Part shown: piece after piece, positions 28,011-36,612 of the stretch
Numbering within the stretch: position 1 is the first letter of the stretch
Layout of the letters: every line of letters starts with the position of its first letter
NCBI RefSeq assembly: GCF_900143215.1
Contig: NZ_FRDM01000007.1
Span: forward strand, 62,001-126,000
Length of the DNA stretch: 64,000 nucleotides
From: Geodermatophilus obscurus
Lineage (GTDB): Bacteria; Actinomycetota; Actinomycetes; Mycobacteriales; Geodermatophilaceae
Reading direction: 5' to 3'
Translations under genes and position numbers: made by a program
The notes under the pieces: model-generated
Told to the model about the DNA's origin: nothing
Database searches by the model: none
What the model saw: only the letters and a program-made list of their open reading frames with translations

Positions 28011-28979
28011 ATGGAGTACACGCACCTGGGGCGCAGCGGCCTGTCGGTCTCCCGGCTCTGCCTGGGCACGATGAACTTCGGCTGGAAGACCGAGGAGTCC
28101 GACGCCCACGACCTGATGGACCGGGCGCTGGCCGAGGGCGTCAACTTCTTCGACACCGCCAACGTCTACGGCTTCGACGCCGGCAAGGGGCGCACCGAGG
28201 AGGTCCTCGGCACCTGGTTCGCCCGCGGTGGCGAGCGCCGGGAGAGGACGGTGCTGGCCACCAAGGTCTACGGCTCCATGAGCGACTGGCCGAACGACAC
28301 GTTCCTCTCCGCCCGCAACCTGGTCCGCTCCTGCGAGGCCTCGCTGCGACGGTTGCAGACCGACTGGATCGACCTGTACCAGTTCCACCACGTCGACCTG
28401 TCCACGCCGTGGGAGGAGATCTGGCAGGCCTGCGAGACGCTGGTGGCGCAGGGCAAGGTGCTCTACGTCGGGTCGTCCAACCACGCCGCCTGGCAGATCG
28501 CCGCGGCCAACGAGGCGGCCGCCCGCCGGCACTTCCCGGGCCTGGTCAGCGAGCAGTCGCACTACAACCTGCTCACCCGGCACGTGGAGCTGGAGGTGCT
28601 GCCGGCCGCGCAGCACTACGGGGTCGGCGTTCTCCCGTGGAGCCCGCTGGCCCAGGGCCTGCTGGCCGGCGTCCTCGGCGACCAGGCCGGCGACCGCCGC
28701 CACCTAGAGCGCAACCGCGAGCGCATCGAGCGGCACCGCTCCGCGCTGCAGGCCTACGAGGACGCCTGCCGCGAGTGGGGCCACGCCCCGGCGGACGTCG
28801 GGCTCGCCTGGCTGCTGCACCAGCCGGCGGTGACCGCACCGATCGTCGGACCACGCACGATGGAGCAGTTCGAGGGCTCGCTGCGGGCGCTCGGTGTCCG
28901 GCTGGACGACGCCCAGCTCGCCCGGCTCGACGAGATCTTCCCCGGCTACCGAGCGGCTCCGATGGAGTACGCATGGTGA
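28011..28979 (+). CDS. Aldo/keto reductase
   Basis: 322-residue NADPH-dependent TIM-barrel oxidoreductase, similar to the potassium-channel-beta-like AKR group. Catalytic set: Asp in NFFDTANVYG, Tyr of the same segment, Lys in VLATKVYG and His in LYQFHHVD. The cofactor end PIVGPRTMEQFEGSLRAL is present. ATG 28011. Substrate unknown. A short GC hairpin at 29047-29062 may end its transcript. Confidence 0.9.
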   Translation: MEYTHLGRSGLSVSRLCLGTMNFGWKTEESDAHDLMDRALAEGVNFFDTANVYGFDAGKGRTEEVLGTWFARGGERRERTVLATKVYGSMSDWPNDTFLSARNLVRSCEASLRRLQTDWIDLYQFHHVDLSTPWEEIWQACETLVAQGKVLYVGSSNHAAWQIAAANEAAARRHFPGLVSEQSHYNLLTRHVELEVLPAAQHYGVGVLPWSPLAQGLLAGVLGDQAGDRRHLERNRERIERHRSALQAYEDACREWGHAPADVGLAWLLHQPAVTAPIVGPRTMEQFEGSLRALGVRLDDAQLARLDEIFPGYRAAPMEYAW

Positions 28980-29046
28980 TCCTGCTGCCTCGCTAGCACC
29001 TGTCAGTCACCACGGGAACACTCAGCGCGATCCGCCGTCCCCCGGA

Positions 29047-29062
29047 CCCCCAGGACTGGGGG
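29047..29062 (+). terminator. Short GC hairpin after the aldo/keto reductase
   Basis: CCCCCA (29047-29052), loop GGAC, TGGGGG (29057-29062). No T run follows. It lies 68 bases after the aldo/keto reductase stop, in the 189-base gap before the peroxidase gene. Confidence 0.35.
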
Positions 29063-29168
29063 GCGGGTTCCCCTCCTGCCGCGTGTGCCCGGCCCCCCGC
29101 CCTCCCCCGGAGCCTCGGAACCGACGAGAGCGGCCGGTGGGGGCGGGCTCTCCGGCGCCGGGGGGCGG

Positions 29169-30983
29169 GTGCGCGTGCACGGGTACGGGGACGAGACGGC
29201 CGGGGTGTGCCCGTTCAGCGGAGCCGGCGCCGGGGACGGCGGGACGACGCGCAGCGCCGTGTCGCGGCGGGCCGTGCTCGCCGGGCTGGCGGGCATCGCG
29301 GCGCTGCCGGTCATGAGCGGGACCGCCCTGGCGGCGCCGCCCCGCCGTCCGCCGGCACCGACGCAGTCACCCGCGGCTCCACCACCGGCGCGCCGTCCGC
29401 GGGCCGCCCGCGGTGCGCACGCCGTCGGCAACCCGCGCGGCAGCGACATCGCGGTGCGCGCCGGCCGGGACGCCGAGGCCCGCTTCGGGCTGATGTTCAA
29501 GAAGCTGCCGGCCTTCGCCCCGCCGGACGCGCTGCTGACCGCGCTGGCGGTCTCGATGAACGACGGCAAGGCGCCGCTGTCCGACGTCAAGGACTCCGAC
29601 GTCGCCTTCGACAACCCGGGCATGCCGGCCGGCTACATCTACCTCGGCCAGTTCATCGACCACGACATGACGCTGGACAAGACGCCGCTCACCCAGCAGC
29701 AGCAGGACCCGCGGGCGACGACCAACTACGACACCCCCCGCTTCGACCTGGCCAGCGTCTACGGCCGCGGGCCGGCCGGCAGCCCGGAGCTCTACGACCC
29801 GGCGCGGCCGGGCTACCTGCTGTGCAACGACCACGACGGCGTGCGCGACCTGCCCCGCGACGACGTCGGGGCGGCCTGCCTCGGCGATCCGCGCAACGAC
29901 GAGAACCTGATCGTCGCCCAGTTCCACGCGGTCTTCCTGCGCCTGCACAACAAGCTGCGCGACGAGGGCAAGACCTTCGAGCAGGCGCAGCAGCTGGTCC
30001 GCTGGCACTACCAGTGGCTGATCGTCAACGACTACCTGCCGCGGATCGTCGGCCGCGACGTCGTCGACCGGCTGGTCCGGCGCCGCCGCGGCGGGCCCAT
30101 CGAGTTCCTCGGGCGGTTCTACAAGCCGCGCAACCCGCGCCGGCCGTACATGCCGGTCGAGTACTCCGGCGCGGCCTACCGCTTCGGGCACAGCATGATC
30201 CGCGCCGAGTACGAGGTGCACGACCAGCACACCGTGCCGATCTTCGGCAACGAGGGCCACCAGGACCTGCGCGGCAACCGGCCGGTCCCGGCCGACCTGT
30301 GGATCGACTGGAACTACTTCTTCGAGATCCCCGGCATGAGCACGCCCGACGACCGCAACATGGCGCGCCTGATCGACACCCAGCTGTCGCTGCCGCTGTC
30401 GACGCTGCCGCCGACCGTCGTGGCACCCACGGCCGGCGCTATCACCTCGCTGGCCGAGCGCAACCTGCTGCGCGGCAAGCGGCTGGGCCTGCCCGCCGGT
30501 CAGGACGTCGCCGTCGCCATGGGTCTCGAGCCGTTGACCAACCAGCAGCTGGGCCTCACCGACCCCGGCTGGAAGGGCAAGGCGCCGCTCTGGTTCTACG
30601 TGCTCAAGGAGGCCGAGCTGCTCGGCGGGCACCGGCTGGGCCCGGTCGGTGGCACGATCGTCGCCGAGGTGATCCTCGGCCTGATGGCCTGCGACACCGC
30701 CTCGTACTTCACCGCCAACCCCGGCTTCGACCCCGGCGCCGGGTACTCGATGGGCCACCTCCTGCTCTGGGCCGACGCGATCGACCCGCGTGCCTTCGAG
30801 GTCCCGGAGGAGGAGGACCCCGAGGACGGCGCGGCCGACGAGGACGAGATCGAGGACGAAGAGCCGCACGAGGAGGAATCGGAGGTCGAGGAGCCGGAGG
30901 ACGACGAGGAGCCCGAGCTGCTCGAGCCCGGCGAGGCGCCCGACCCCGCGGCGACCTCCCCGGTGCCCGGCCCGGTGGTCTAG
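29169..30983 (+). CDS. Animal-type heme peroxidase, Tat-exported, with acidic tail
   Basis: 604-residue member of the animal heme peroxidase (An_peroxidase) superfamily. A twin-arginine signal SRRAVLAGLAGIAALPVMSG begins at about residue 32. The distal His is 165 in LGQFIDHDMTLD and the proximal His 341 in YRFGHSMIRAEY; FHAVFLRLHNKL lies between. An unusual Asp/Glu-rich tail covers about residues 545-592. Likely a secreted, haem-bearing peroxidase with unknown electron donor. GTG 29169 is chosen; GTG 29175 and 29085 are alternatives. Confidence 0.87.
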   Translation: MRVHGYGDETAGVCPFSGAGAGDGGTTRSAVSRRAVLAGLAGIAALPVMSGTALAAPPRRPPAPTQSPAAPPPARRPRAARGAHAVGNPRGSDIAVRAGRDAEARFGLMFKKLPAFAPPDALLTALAVSMNDGKAPLSDVKDSDVAFDNPGMPAGYIYLGQFIDHDMTLDKTPLTQQQQDPRATTNYDTPRFDLASVYGRGPAGSPELYDPARPGYLLCNDHDGVRDLPRDDVGAACLGDPRNDENLIVAQFHAVFLRLHNKLRDEGKTFEQAQQLVRWHYQWLIVNDYLPRIVGRDVVDRLVRRRRGGPIEFLGRFYKPRNPRRPYMPVEYSGAAYRFGHSMIRAEYEVHDQHTVPIFGNEGHQDLRGNRPVPADLWIDWNYFFEIPGMSTPDDRNMARLIDTQLSLPLSTLPPTVVAPTAGAITSLAERNLLRGKRLGLPAGQDVAVAMGLEPLTNQQLGLTDPGWKGKAPLWFYVLKEAELLGGHRLGPVGGTIVAEVILGLMACDTASYFTANPGFDPGAGYSMGHLLLWADAIDPRAFEVPEEEDPEDGAADEDEIEDEEPHEEESEVEEPEDDEEPELLEPGEAPDPAATSPVPGPVV

Positions 30984-31011
30984 GGCGTGTCTCCCACGTG
31001 CGTGGCCGGTG

Positions 31012-31260
31012 CTGCAGAACTCTCGCTCGACGGGCGATGCCGCCGGCGACGTCGACTGGGCGGTGTCGGTCGACTCCACGGTCAGCCGCGCCCACCAGCA
31101 CGCCACCAACCTGCCGCGAGCCGAGATCCCCACAGGGGGCATCAGCGAACTACGTGAACAGGTCCGCGGGCCTCGCACCCGCTCTCTGATCGAGCCGGCT
31201 GACCTCGGCATCGGTCGTTCCCGCGGTGGCCTGTCGACCGGGTGCACCAGGAGGAGATGA
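31012..31260 (+). pseudogene. IS5-family transposase remnant
   Basis: One frame reads GDVDWAVSVDSTVSRAHQHAT, TGGISELRE and later PADLGIGRSRGGLST. These match the middle of IS5-type DDE transposases (the VDST-x-x-RAHQHA block with the first catalytic Asp, and the IGRSRGGL-TKIH block). The match starts abruptly after the peroxidase gene and ends at about 31240, just before the second catalytic region, with a stop at 31258. No inverted repeats are evident. It is a dead internal fragment. Confidence 0.72.
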
Positions 31261-31263
31261 CAA

Positions 31264-31608
31264 GTGGCTTACGACCCTGAGCTCGCAGACCGTGTTCGCG
31301 ATGCTCTTCCCGATGAGAAGAACGTCCGCGAGGTGAAGATGTTCGGTGGCCTCGCGTTCATGGTCGATGAGAAGATGGTCGCCTGCGTCTCGGGCGGCGG
31401 TGGCGCCCTACTCGTGCGCGTGTCGCGCAGTCGCGATGCCGAGTACCTGGAGGTGGCCGGGGCCCGCCGGGCAGAGATGGGCAAGGGCCGGTCGATGGGC
31501 GAAGGTTGGATCACCATCGATGAGGCGGCGCTCACGGAAGACAGACATCTGCACTTCTGGATCGACGCCGTCCTGGAGTACAACGCCGAGAAGACAGCGA
31601 AGCGTTGA
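31264..31608 (+). CDS. TfoX N-terminal domain protein
   Basis: 114-residue protein made only of the TfoX N-terminal domain: VREVKMFGGLAFMVDEKMVAC near residues 21-41, then LLVRVSRSRDAEYL and the end FWIDAVLEYNAEKTAK. Full TfoX/Sxy proteins regulate competence; stand-alone N domains have no clear role. AGGAGGAG lies seven bases before GTG 31264. Its base composition is visibly less GC-rich than its neighbours and it directly follows a transposase remnant, so it was probably acquired. Confidence 0.85.
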   Translation: MAYDPELADRVRDALPDEKNVREVKMFGGLAFMVDEKMVACVSGGGGALLVRVSRSRDAEYLEVAGARRAEMGKGRSMGEGWITIDEAALTEDRHLHFWIDAVLEYNAEKTAKR

Positions 31609-31626
31609 TCTAACGGACCCGCTGCG

Positions 31627-31798
31627 ATAGAAGGACCCCGTCCTCCTCTCGAAGGGCCCCCTTGCCCCCACCACTTCCAGGCTCGCGCCAGGCCCCGTCC
31701 AGAGGCTCGCCGCGAGCGTGCGAGCGGTGAGGAGGACGGGGTCCTTCTGCCTGCACGGGGGCCGTCAGGGCTCGCGGCGAGCCTCTGACCGGGGCCGC
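31627..31798. repeat. Triple-nested GAAGGACC-family composite (element 6)
   Basis: Three elements nest. Outer B, rightward: left end 31629-31648 (AGAAGGACCCCGTCCTCCTC), right end about 31768-31797. Inside it, A, rightward: left end 31651-31687, right end about 31752-31764 (TGCACGGGGGCCG). Inside A, a complete B copy pointing left at 31692-31748. The left ends of the two B copies form a perfect 20-bp inverted repeat (31629-31648 with 31729-31748). The block lies between the convergent TfoX-domain and ThpR genes. Confidence 0.75.
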
Positions 31799-31802
31799 GG
31801 GC

Positions 31803-32369
31803 TCAAGCCAGCGGCCAGGACGCGATCCGGTCGTAGCGCGGCACGGGTCCCAGGTGGCTCTCCAGCAGCTCCACCTCGGTCACCGGCCAGCCGGGCCCCC
31901 GGTAGCCGGCCAGCCGGTCGGGCAGGTCGCCGTCGCCCGGCCGGCCCGGCCGCCAGCGGCCCAGGGTGAGGTGGGCGCGGAACGGCCGCTCCTCCACCGG
32001 CATCCCGAGCCCCCGGGCGACGCCGGCCAGCCGGCCGGCGAGGGCGCCCAGCGCGTCGCCGTCCCCCGTGACGCCGGCCCAGAACACCTGCGGGCGACGG
32101 CGCGAGCCGAACCGTCCGGCGCCGGCGAGCCGGAGGGTCGTCGACGGGGTGGCCGTCACGGCCGGTGCCGCCGCGGCCACCAGCTGCGCCACCCGTTCGG
32201 GCGGGACCGCGCCGAGGAAGAGCAACGTCAGGTGCCAGCGGGTCGGCGGCGTCCAGCGGGGGGCGCCCGGCGCCTCGCGCAGCGGCGCCAGCGCGTGGTC
32301 CAGGTCGGCCAGGGCCGCGGCCGGCGGGGTGACCGCGAAGAACAGCCGCCGCGGCCGGGGGGCGGTCAG
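31803..32369 (-). CDS. thpR: RNA 2',3'-cyclic phosphodiesterase ThpR (2H family), probable CTG start
   Basis: 188-residue 2H phosphoesterase opening 2',3'-cyclic RNA ends. The two catalytic HxTL motifs are WHLTLLFLG and AHLTLGRW. The N-terminal strand RRLFFAVTPPAAALADLDHA is encoded upstream of the first ATG/GTG/TTG in frame (TTG 32225, which would remove the first motif's His). The only suitable start is CTG 32369, overlapping the previous stop as CTGA, like the GTGA couplings elsewhere in the window. The start is inferred; the family is clear. Confidence 0.85.
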   Translation of the reverse strand: MTAPRPRRLFFAVTPPAAALADLDHALAPLREAPGAPRWTPPTRWHLTLLFLGAVPPERVAQLVAAAAPAVTATPSTTLRLAGAGRFGSRRRPQVFWAGVTGDGDALGALAGRLAGVARGLGMPVEERPFRAHLTLGRWRPGRPGDGDLPDRLAGYRGPGWPVTEVELLESHLGPVPRYDRIASWPLA

Positions 32370-32767
32370 TCGGGCACCGCCAGGCCGGCGTCGGCGAGCG
32401 CGGCCTGCAGCCGCAGCCGCTCGACGTCGCGGGGCCGTCCGGGCGGGACGCGCTCGAGCGCGTGCGGCACCTCCAGCAGCCTGGCCGCCTCGGTGAGGAC
32501 GTCGTCGTAGGCCGCCTGCAGTCCCCGGCGGCGGGCCATCGGCGCGCCGGCCGGCACGCGGGCGAGCTGCGCGCCGAGCCGGCGGAGGTCCGCGGCCACC
32601 TGCTCGAGCGGCCGCCCGGCCGGCACCGCCGGCTGCTCCTGGCCGCGGCGGAGCAGCCGCGGCAGCTGCGCGGAGCCGAACACCAGCCGGGCCACGTAGC
32701 CGGCGAGGGCCACCGAGCCGACCACACCGCCGACGATGGCGCCGAAGTGGAGCAGCGAGGTCACCAT
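32366..32767 (-). CDS. Hypothetical single-helix membrane protein
   Basis: 133-residue protein with one membrane helix near the N-terminus (about residues 7-30: HFGAIVGGVVGSVALAGYVA). The soluble remainder is rich in Arg, Leu and Ala, with heptad-like helix (EQVAADLRRLGAQLARV and AAYDDVLTEAARLLEVPHAL). No known domain is recognised. ATG at 32767. Its stop overlaps the CTG start of thpR, so the two are translationally coupled. Confidence 0.72.
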   Translation of the reverse strand: MVTSLLHFGAIVGGVVGSVALAGYVARLVFGSAQLPRLLRRGQEQPAVPAGRPLEQVAADLRRLGAQLARVPAGAPMARRRGLQAAYDDVLTEAARLLEVPHALERVPPGRPRDVERLRLQAALADAGLAVPD

Positions 32768-32825
32768 GCCGCCTCCGGGGACGACTCGGGAGTGGTGGCC
32801 GTCACGGTACGACGCGGCGACGGCC

Positions 32826-34184
32826 TCAGCTCGTGTTTCGCGTGCCCGGGACCTCGCCCGCGGCGGCCTCGGCCACCGCGCGGACCGACGCAGGCGGGAC
32901 CGCCCGCTGCCCCACGTGCAGCTGGAGCCGCGGAGGGACGACGTGCGCCTCCAGCCGGACCCGCCGGCCGCGCGCCAGGCACGCGGCCGCGCCGGCCCCG
33001 GCGGCCACCGCGACGGCCCCGCCGAGGACGAACCCCCAGGGTGCGCCGAAGCGCTCGGAGACCCAGCCGACCAGCGGCGCGCCCAGCGGGGTGCCGCCCA
33101 GGAAGCACATGAAGTACAGCGCCATGACCCGACCGCGCAGCTGCGGGTCGACGCCCAGCTGCACGAAGCTGTTGTTGGCCACGCTGAACACCAGGCCCGC
33201 CGCACCGGTGGGCACGAGCAGCGCCGCGAACGACCAGTAGGTGGGCATCAGCCCGCAGGCGACGGAGAACAGCCCGAAGACGATCGCCGCGATCACCAGG
33301 AACCGTTGCCGCGGGCGCTGCGTGCGCCGGCTGGACAGCAGCGCGCCGGACAGCGACCCGACCGCGAAGCAGGTGGTGAGCAGCCCGAACGCCTGGGCGC
33401 CGAGATCGAACACCTCACGGGCCATGAGCGCGATCGTGACCTGGGAGTTGAAGGTGAACGTGCCCAGCACGAGCGCCAGTCCCATCGCCAGCCGCAGGTC
33501 CGGACGCGACCACGCGTAGCGCAGCCCCTCGCGCAGCTGGCCCCGGGCCCGCGCGACCGGCGGGCTGGCGTGCAGCTCACCCGGTCGCATGCACAGCAGC
33601 GCGCCGATGGTGAACGCGAAGCTGGCCGCGTTGACCAGGAAGGCCGGCGCGGTGTCCCCCGAGGCCGCCCCGATGAGCAGCCCGGCGACCGCGGGGCCGA
33701 CCAGCCGGGCCCCGTTGAAGATCGTGGAGTTGAGGCTGACCGCGTTCGGCAGCAGCTCGGGGCCGACCAGCTCCGCGACGAAGGCCTGCCGCACCGGTGC
33801 GTCGATCGCGGAGACCGAGCCGAGGGCGCCGGCGAGGACGAAGACGTGCCACAGCGCGATCCCGTCGGTGGCCACCAGCACCCCGAGCAGGAGGGCGAGC
33901 AGACCCATGAGGGTCTGGGTCGTCACGAGCATGCGGCGCTTGGGGTAGCGGTCGGCGAGCACCCCGCCGTACAGGCTGAGCAGCAGCGTCGGGCCGAACT
34001 GCAGCGCGGTGACCAGCCCGAGCGCCACCCCGTTGTCGTCCGAGAGCTGCAGGACCAGCCAGTCCTGGCCGATGCGCTGCATCCAGGTCCCGGTCAGGCT
34101 GACCAGGTTCGACGCGGCGTAGAACCGGTAGTTGCGCACGCGGAGCGACCGGAACACCCCGCTGTCCGCAGCTGCGCCGCTCAC
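32826..34184 (-). CDS. MFS transporter, DHA3 family
   Basis: 452-residue membrane exporter, about 12 helices, beginning FRSLRVRNYRFYAASNLVSL, typical of the MFS_3/DHA3 drug-efflux group; motif A is ADRYPKRRMLV. It ends with a soluble tail of about 50 residues. GTG start 34184 overlaps the MarR stop (GTGA). Paired with a MarR regulator it is most likely a drug or toxic-metabolite exporter. Confidence 0.9.
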   Translation of the reverse strand: MSGAAADSGVFRSLRVRNYRFYAASNLVSLTGTWMQRIGQDWLVLQLSDDNGVALGLVTALQFGPTLLLSLYGGVLADRYPKRRMLVTTQTLMGLLALLLGVLVATDGIALWHVFVLAGALGSVSAIDAPVRQAFVAELVGPELLPNAVSLNSTIFNGARLVGPAVAGLLIGAASGDTAPAFLVNAASFAFTIGALLCMRPGELHASPPVARARGQLREGLRYAWSRPDLRLAMGLALVLGTFTFNSQVTIALMAREVFDLGAQAFGLLTTCFAVGSLSGALLSSRRTQRPRQRFLVIAAIVFGLFSVACGLMPTYWSFAALLVPTGAAGLVFSVANNSFVQLGVDPQLRGRVMALYFMCFLGGTPLGAPLVGWVSERFGAPWGFVLGGAVAVAAGAGAAACLARGRRVRLEAHVVPPRLQLHVGQRAVPPASVRAVAEAAAGEVPGTRNTS

Positions 34185-34624
34185 CCACTCGCCAGCTTGT
34201 CGATGATGACCGCCGCCTCGCGCAGCACCGTCCGCTCCTCGGCGGTGAGCTGCTGGAGCATGCCGGACAGCCAGGCCTCGCGGGTGCGGGCCTCGGCGCC
34301 GAGCAGCTCCTCCGCGGCCGGGGTCAGGTCGATGACGACCTGCCGCCCGTCGGTCGGGTGCGGGCTGCGGGTGACCAGCCCCATCCCCTCGAGCGCGACG
34401 ACGACGCGGGTCATCGACGGCGGCTGGACCCGTTCGTGGCCGGCCAGCTCACCGGGGCTCATCGAGCCGTGCCGCTTGAGCGTGGACAGCGCCGCCAGGT
34501 GGGTGAGCGTGACCGAGGTGTCCACCGACTGGTTGCGCAGCCGGCGGGAGAACCGCATCACGGCCAACCGCAGGTCGTGGGCCAGCGCCGCGGTGTCCAG
34601 CGTCGTCCGGCTCACGGTCCCCAC
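34181..34624 (-). CDS. MarR family transcriptional regulator
   Basis: 147-residue winged-helix regulator. The DNA-binding part includes SMSPGELAGHERVQPPSMTRVV and the wing GLVTRSPHPTDGRQVVIDLT at about residues 85-105. Starts GTG 34624 or GTG 34615 (SRTTLDT) are both possible. It is the first gene of an operon with the MFS transporter and probably represses it until a ligand binds. The next gene leftward is translationally coupled. Confidence 0.9.
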   Translation of the reverse strand: MGTVSRTTLDTAALAHDLRLAVMRFSRRLRNQSVDTSVTLTHLAALSTLKRHGSMSPGELAGHERVQPPSMTRVVVALEGMGLVTRSPHPTDGRQVVIDLTPAAEELLGAEARTREAWLSGMLQQLTAEERTVLREAAVIIDKLASG

Positions 34625-34649
34625 CCTAACCGGGGATCCTTAGCACGGC

Positions 34650-36173
34650 TCAGAACAGCTGCTGGAGCGGCTCCAGGGCGAAGTACACGACGAACAGGAC
34701 GGCGATCAGCCACATCAGCAGGTGGATCTCGCGCCGGCGTCCGGCCGCGACGTGCAGCAGCACGTAGCTGACCACGCCGGCGCCGATGCCGTTGGTGATC
34801 GAGTAGGTGAACGGCATGACCGCGATGGTGAGGAAGGCCGGGATCACCACCGTCATGTCCTCCCACTCCAGGTGCCGGATCTGGTTGACCATCAACGCAC
34901 CCACGATCACCAGCACCGGCGCCGCCGCCTCCGACGGCACGATCTCCACCAGTGGGGTGAAGAACATGGCCAGCAGGAACAGCACGCCGGTGGCCACGCT
35001 GGCCAGCCCGGTCCGCGCGCCGTCGGCGACCCCGGCAGCGCTCTCGACGTAGGTCGTGTTGGACGAGACGCTGGCCGCGCCGCCGGCCGCGGCGGCCACC
35101 GAGTCGACCAGCAGCACCGGCTGCGACCTGGGCAGGTTGCGCTTCTCGTCGAGCAGGTCGCCCTCGGCGCCGACCGCGGTGACCGAGCCGACGGTGTCGA
35201 AGAAGTCGGCGATCATGATCGAGAAGACGACGAGCAGCGCCGCGATCACGCCGATCCGCTCGAAGCCGCCGAACAACGAGAACTGCCCCACCAGGGACAG
35301 GTCCGGGGCGCTCACCAGCTCCTCCGGCAGGGTCGGCACCTGCAGCGCCCAGCCGCGCGGGTTGACCTCGGCGCCGTCGGCGCCGATCCGCGGACCGATC
35401 CCGGCGAGGGCCTCGACGACGATCGCGAACACCGTCGAGACGACGATCCCGATGAGCAGCGCACCCCTGACCCGGCGGACCACGAGCACGCTGGTCAGCA
35501 GCAGCCCGACGACGAAGACCAGCAGCGGCCAGCCGGCGAGCTGACCGTTGACGCCGAAGCTGATCAGCGGGCTCCCCGGCCGGATGACGCCGGCGTCGGC
35601 CAGGCCGATGATCGTGAGGAAGAAGCCGATGCCGACCGCGATCGCCGTCTTGAGCTGCGCGGGGATCGCCTCGAAGACCGCCCGGCGGAAGCCGGTGAGC
35701 ACCAGCGCGGTGATCAGCAGGCCCTCGAGGACGACCAGGCCCATGATCTCCGGCCAGGACATCTGGGTGGCCGCGAACACCCCCACGATCGCGTTGATCC
35801 CGAGACCGGCGGCCACCGCGAACGGGTAACGGCCGACGACCCCCATCAGGATCGTCATGACCCCGGCCACGAGCGCGGTGACCGCGGCGACCGAGGCGAA
35901 GGGCAGCGAGGCCCCGGTGATGTCGGGCCCCGACAGGATGATCGGGTTGAGCACCACGATGTAGGCCATCGTGAAGAAGGTCGTCAGGCCGCCCCGCAGC
36001 TCACGGGGAACCGTCGAGCGGCGGGCGCTGATGCCGAAGTAGCGGTCCAGCCCGTTGCTGGGCCTGACCCGCGGTCCCTCGCTGCGCCGCGGGGACCGCG
36101 CCGGGGTGGCGACGTCGGCGGGGGTGCCGCCGTCCGTGGTGCGGCCCGTGGACGGGCGGGACTTCTCTGCCAT
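34650..36173 (-). CDS. NCS2 purine permease, AzgA/PbuG type
   Basis: 507-residue membrane transporter for hypoxanthine, guanine or adenine by proton symport. Family blocks: GGLTTFFTMAYIVVLNPIIL at about 62-81, IADFFDTVGSVTAVG, and SSNTTYVESAAGVADGARTG. About 14 hydrophobic segments. A 45-residue hydrophilic N-terminal tail comes first. ATG 36173. It is divergent from the DUF2530 gene across about 150 bases. Confidence 0.92.
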   Translation of the reverse strand: MAEKSRPSTGRTTDGGTPADVATPARSPRRSEGPRVRPSNGLDRYFGISARRSTVPRELRGGLTTFFTMAYIVVLNPIILSGPDITGASLPFASVAAVTALVAGVMTILMGVVGRYPFAVAAGLGINAIVGVFAATQMSWPEIMGLVVLEGLLITALVLTGFRRAVFEAIPAQLKTAIAVGIGFFLTIIGLADAGVIRPGSPLISFGVNGQLAGWPLLVFVVGLLLTSVLVVRRVRGALLIGIVVSTVFAIVVEALAGIGPRIGADGAEVNPRGWALQVPTLPEELVSAPDLSLVGQFSLFGGFERIGVIAALLVVFSIMIADFFDTVGSVTAVGAEGDLLDEKRNLPRSQPVLLVDSVAAAAGGAASVSSNTTYVESAAGVADGARTGLASVATGVLFLLAMFFTPLVEIVPSEAAAPVLVIVGALMVNQIRHLEWEDMTVVIPAFLTIAVMPFTYSITNGIGAGVVSYVLLHVAAGRRREIHLLMWLIAVLFVVYFALEPLQQLF

Positions 36174-36322
36174 GACGACTCTCCGGGCGCGCGGCCGGGC
36201 CAGCGTGCGGCGGGGGGCGCGCCGGCTGACCGGTGGGGACTGCGATGAGCGGCGACAGCGTGCCACACCCGTGTTCGGGCCACGTGACACGCGTCCGGGA
36301 TCGCAGGTCCTAGGGTCAGGTC

Positions 36323-36544
36323 GTGCCCCGACCGGCCAGGAAGGCCCCTCCCCCGCTGCGTGTGGACACCGTGCGGGTCGTGCTCGCCGGAACGGCGGTG
36401 TGGGTCGTGGCGCTGGTGGTCCTGCTGCTGCTCGGCGACCGGGTGGACCGGATGTGGACCTGGACCTGCGTCGCCGGCATCGCGCTGGCCGGCGTGGGCC
36501 TGGGCGTGATGCGCCTGCAGGGCCAGCTCGGCCGCCGCGACTGA
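36323..36544 (+). CDS. DUF2530 small membrane protein
   Basis: 73-residue protein with the DUF2530 opening PPLRVDTVRVVLAGTAVWVV and two membrane helices (about 17-36 and 44-62). Actinobacteria-specific, function unknown. GTG 36323. It stands between the purine permease and DUF3027 genes, a neighbourhood I recall as conserved in relatives. Confidence 0.85.
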   Translation: MPRPARKAPPPLRVDTVRVVLAGTAVWVVALVVLLLLGDRVDRMWTWTCVAGIALAGVGLGVMRLQGQLGRRD

Positions 36545-36612
36545 CGAGCGGACCCCGCGAGCAGGCCAGCTGCCCACGGGGCCGCTGCCGGAGTGCGGAC
36601 CGAGCCCGGGAC

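Noticed and set aside
29085-29168. Longer N-terminus of the peroxidase from GTG 29085
   Set aside because: The added 28 residues are Pro/Gly-rich and would place the twin-arginine signal more than 60 residues in, too far for normal export.
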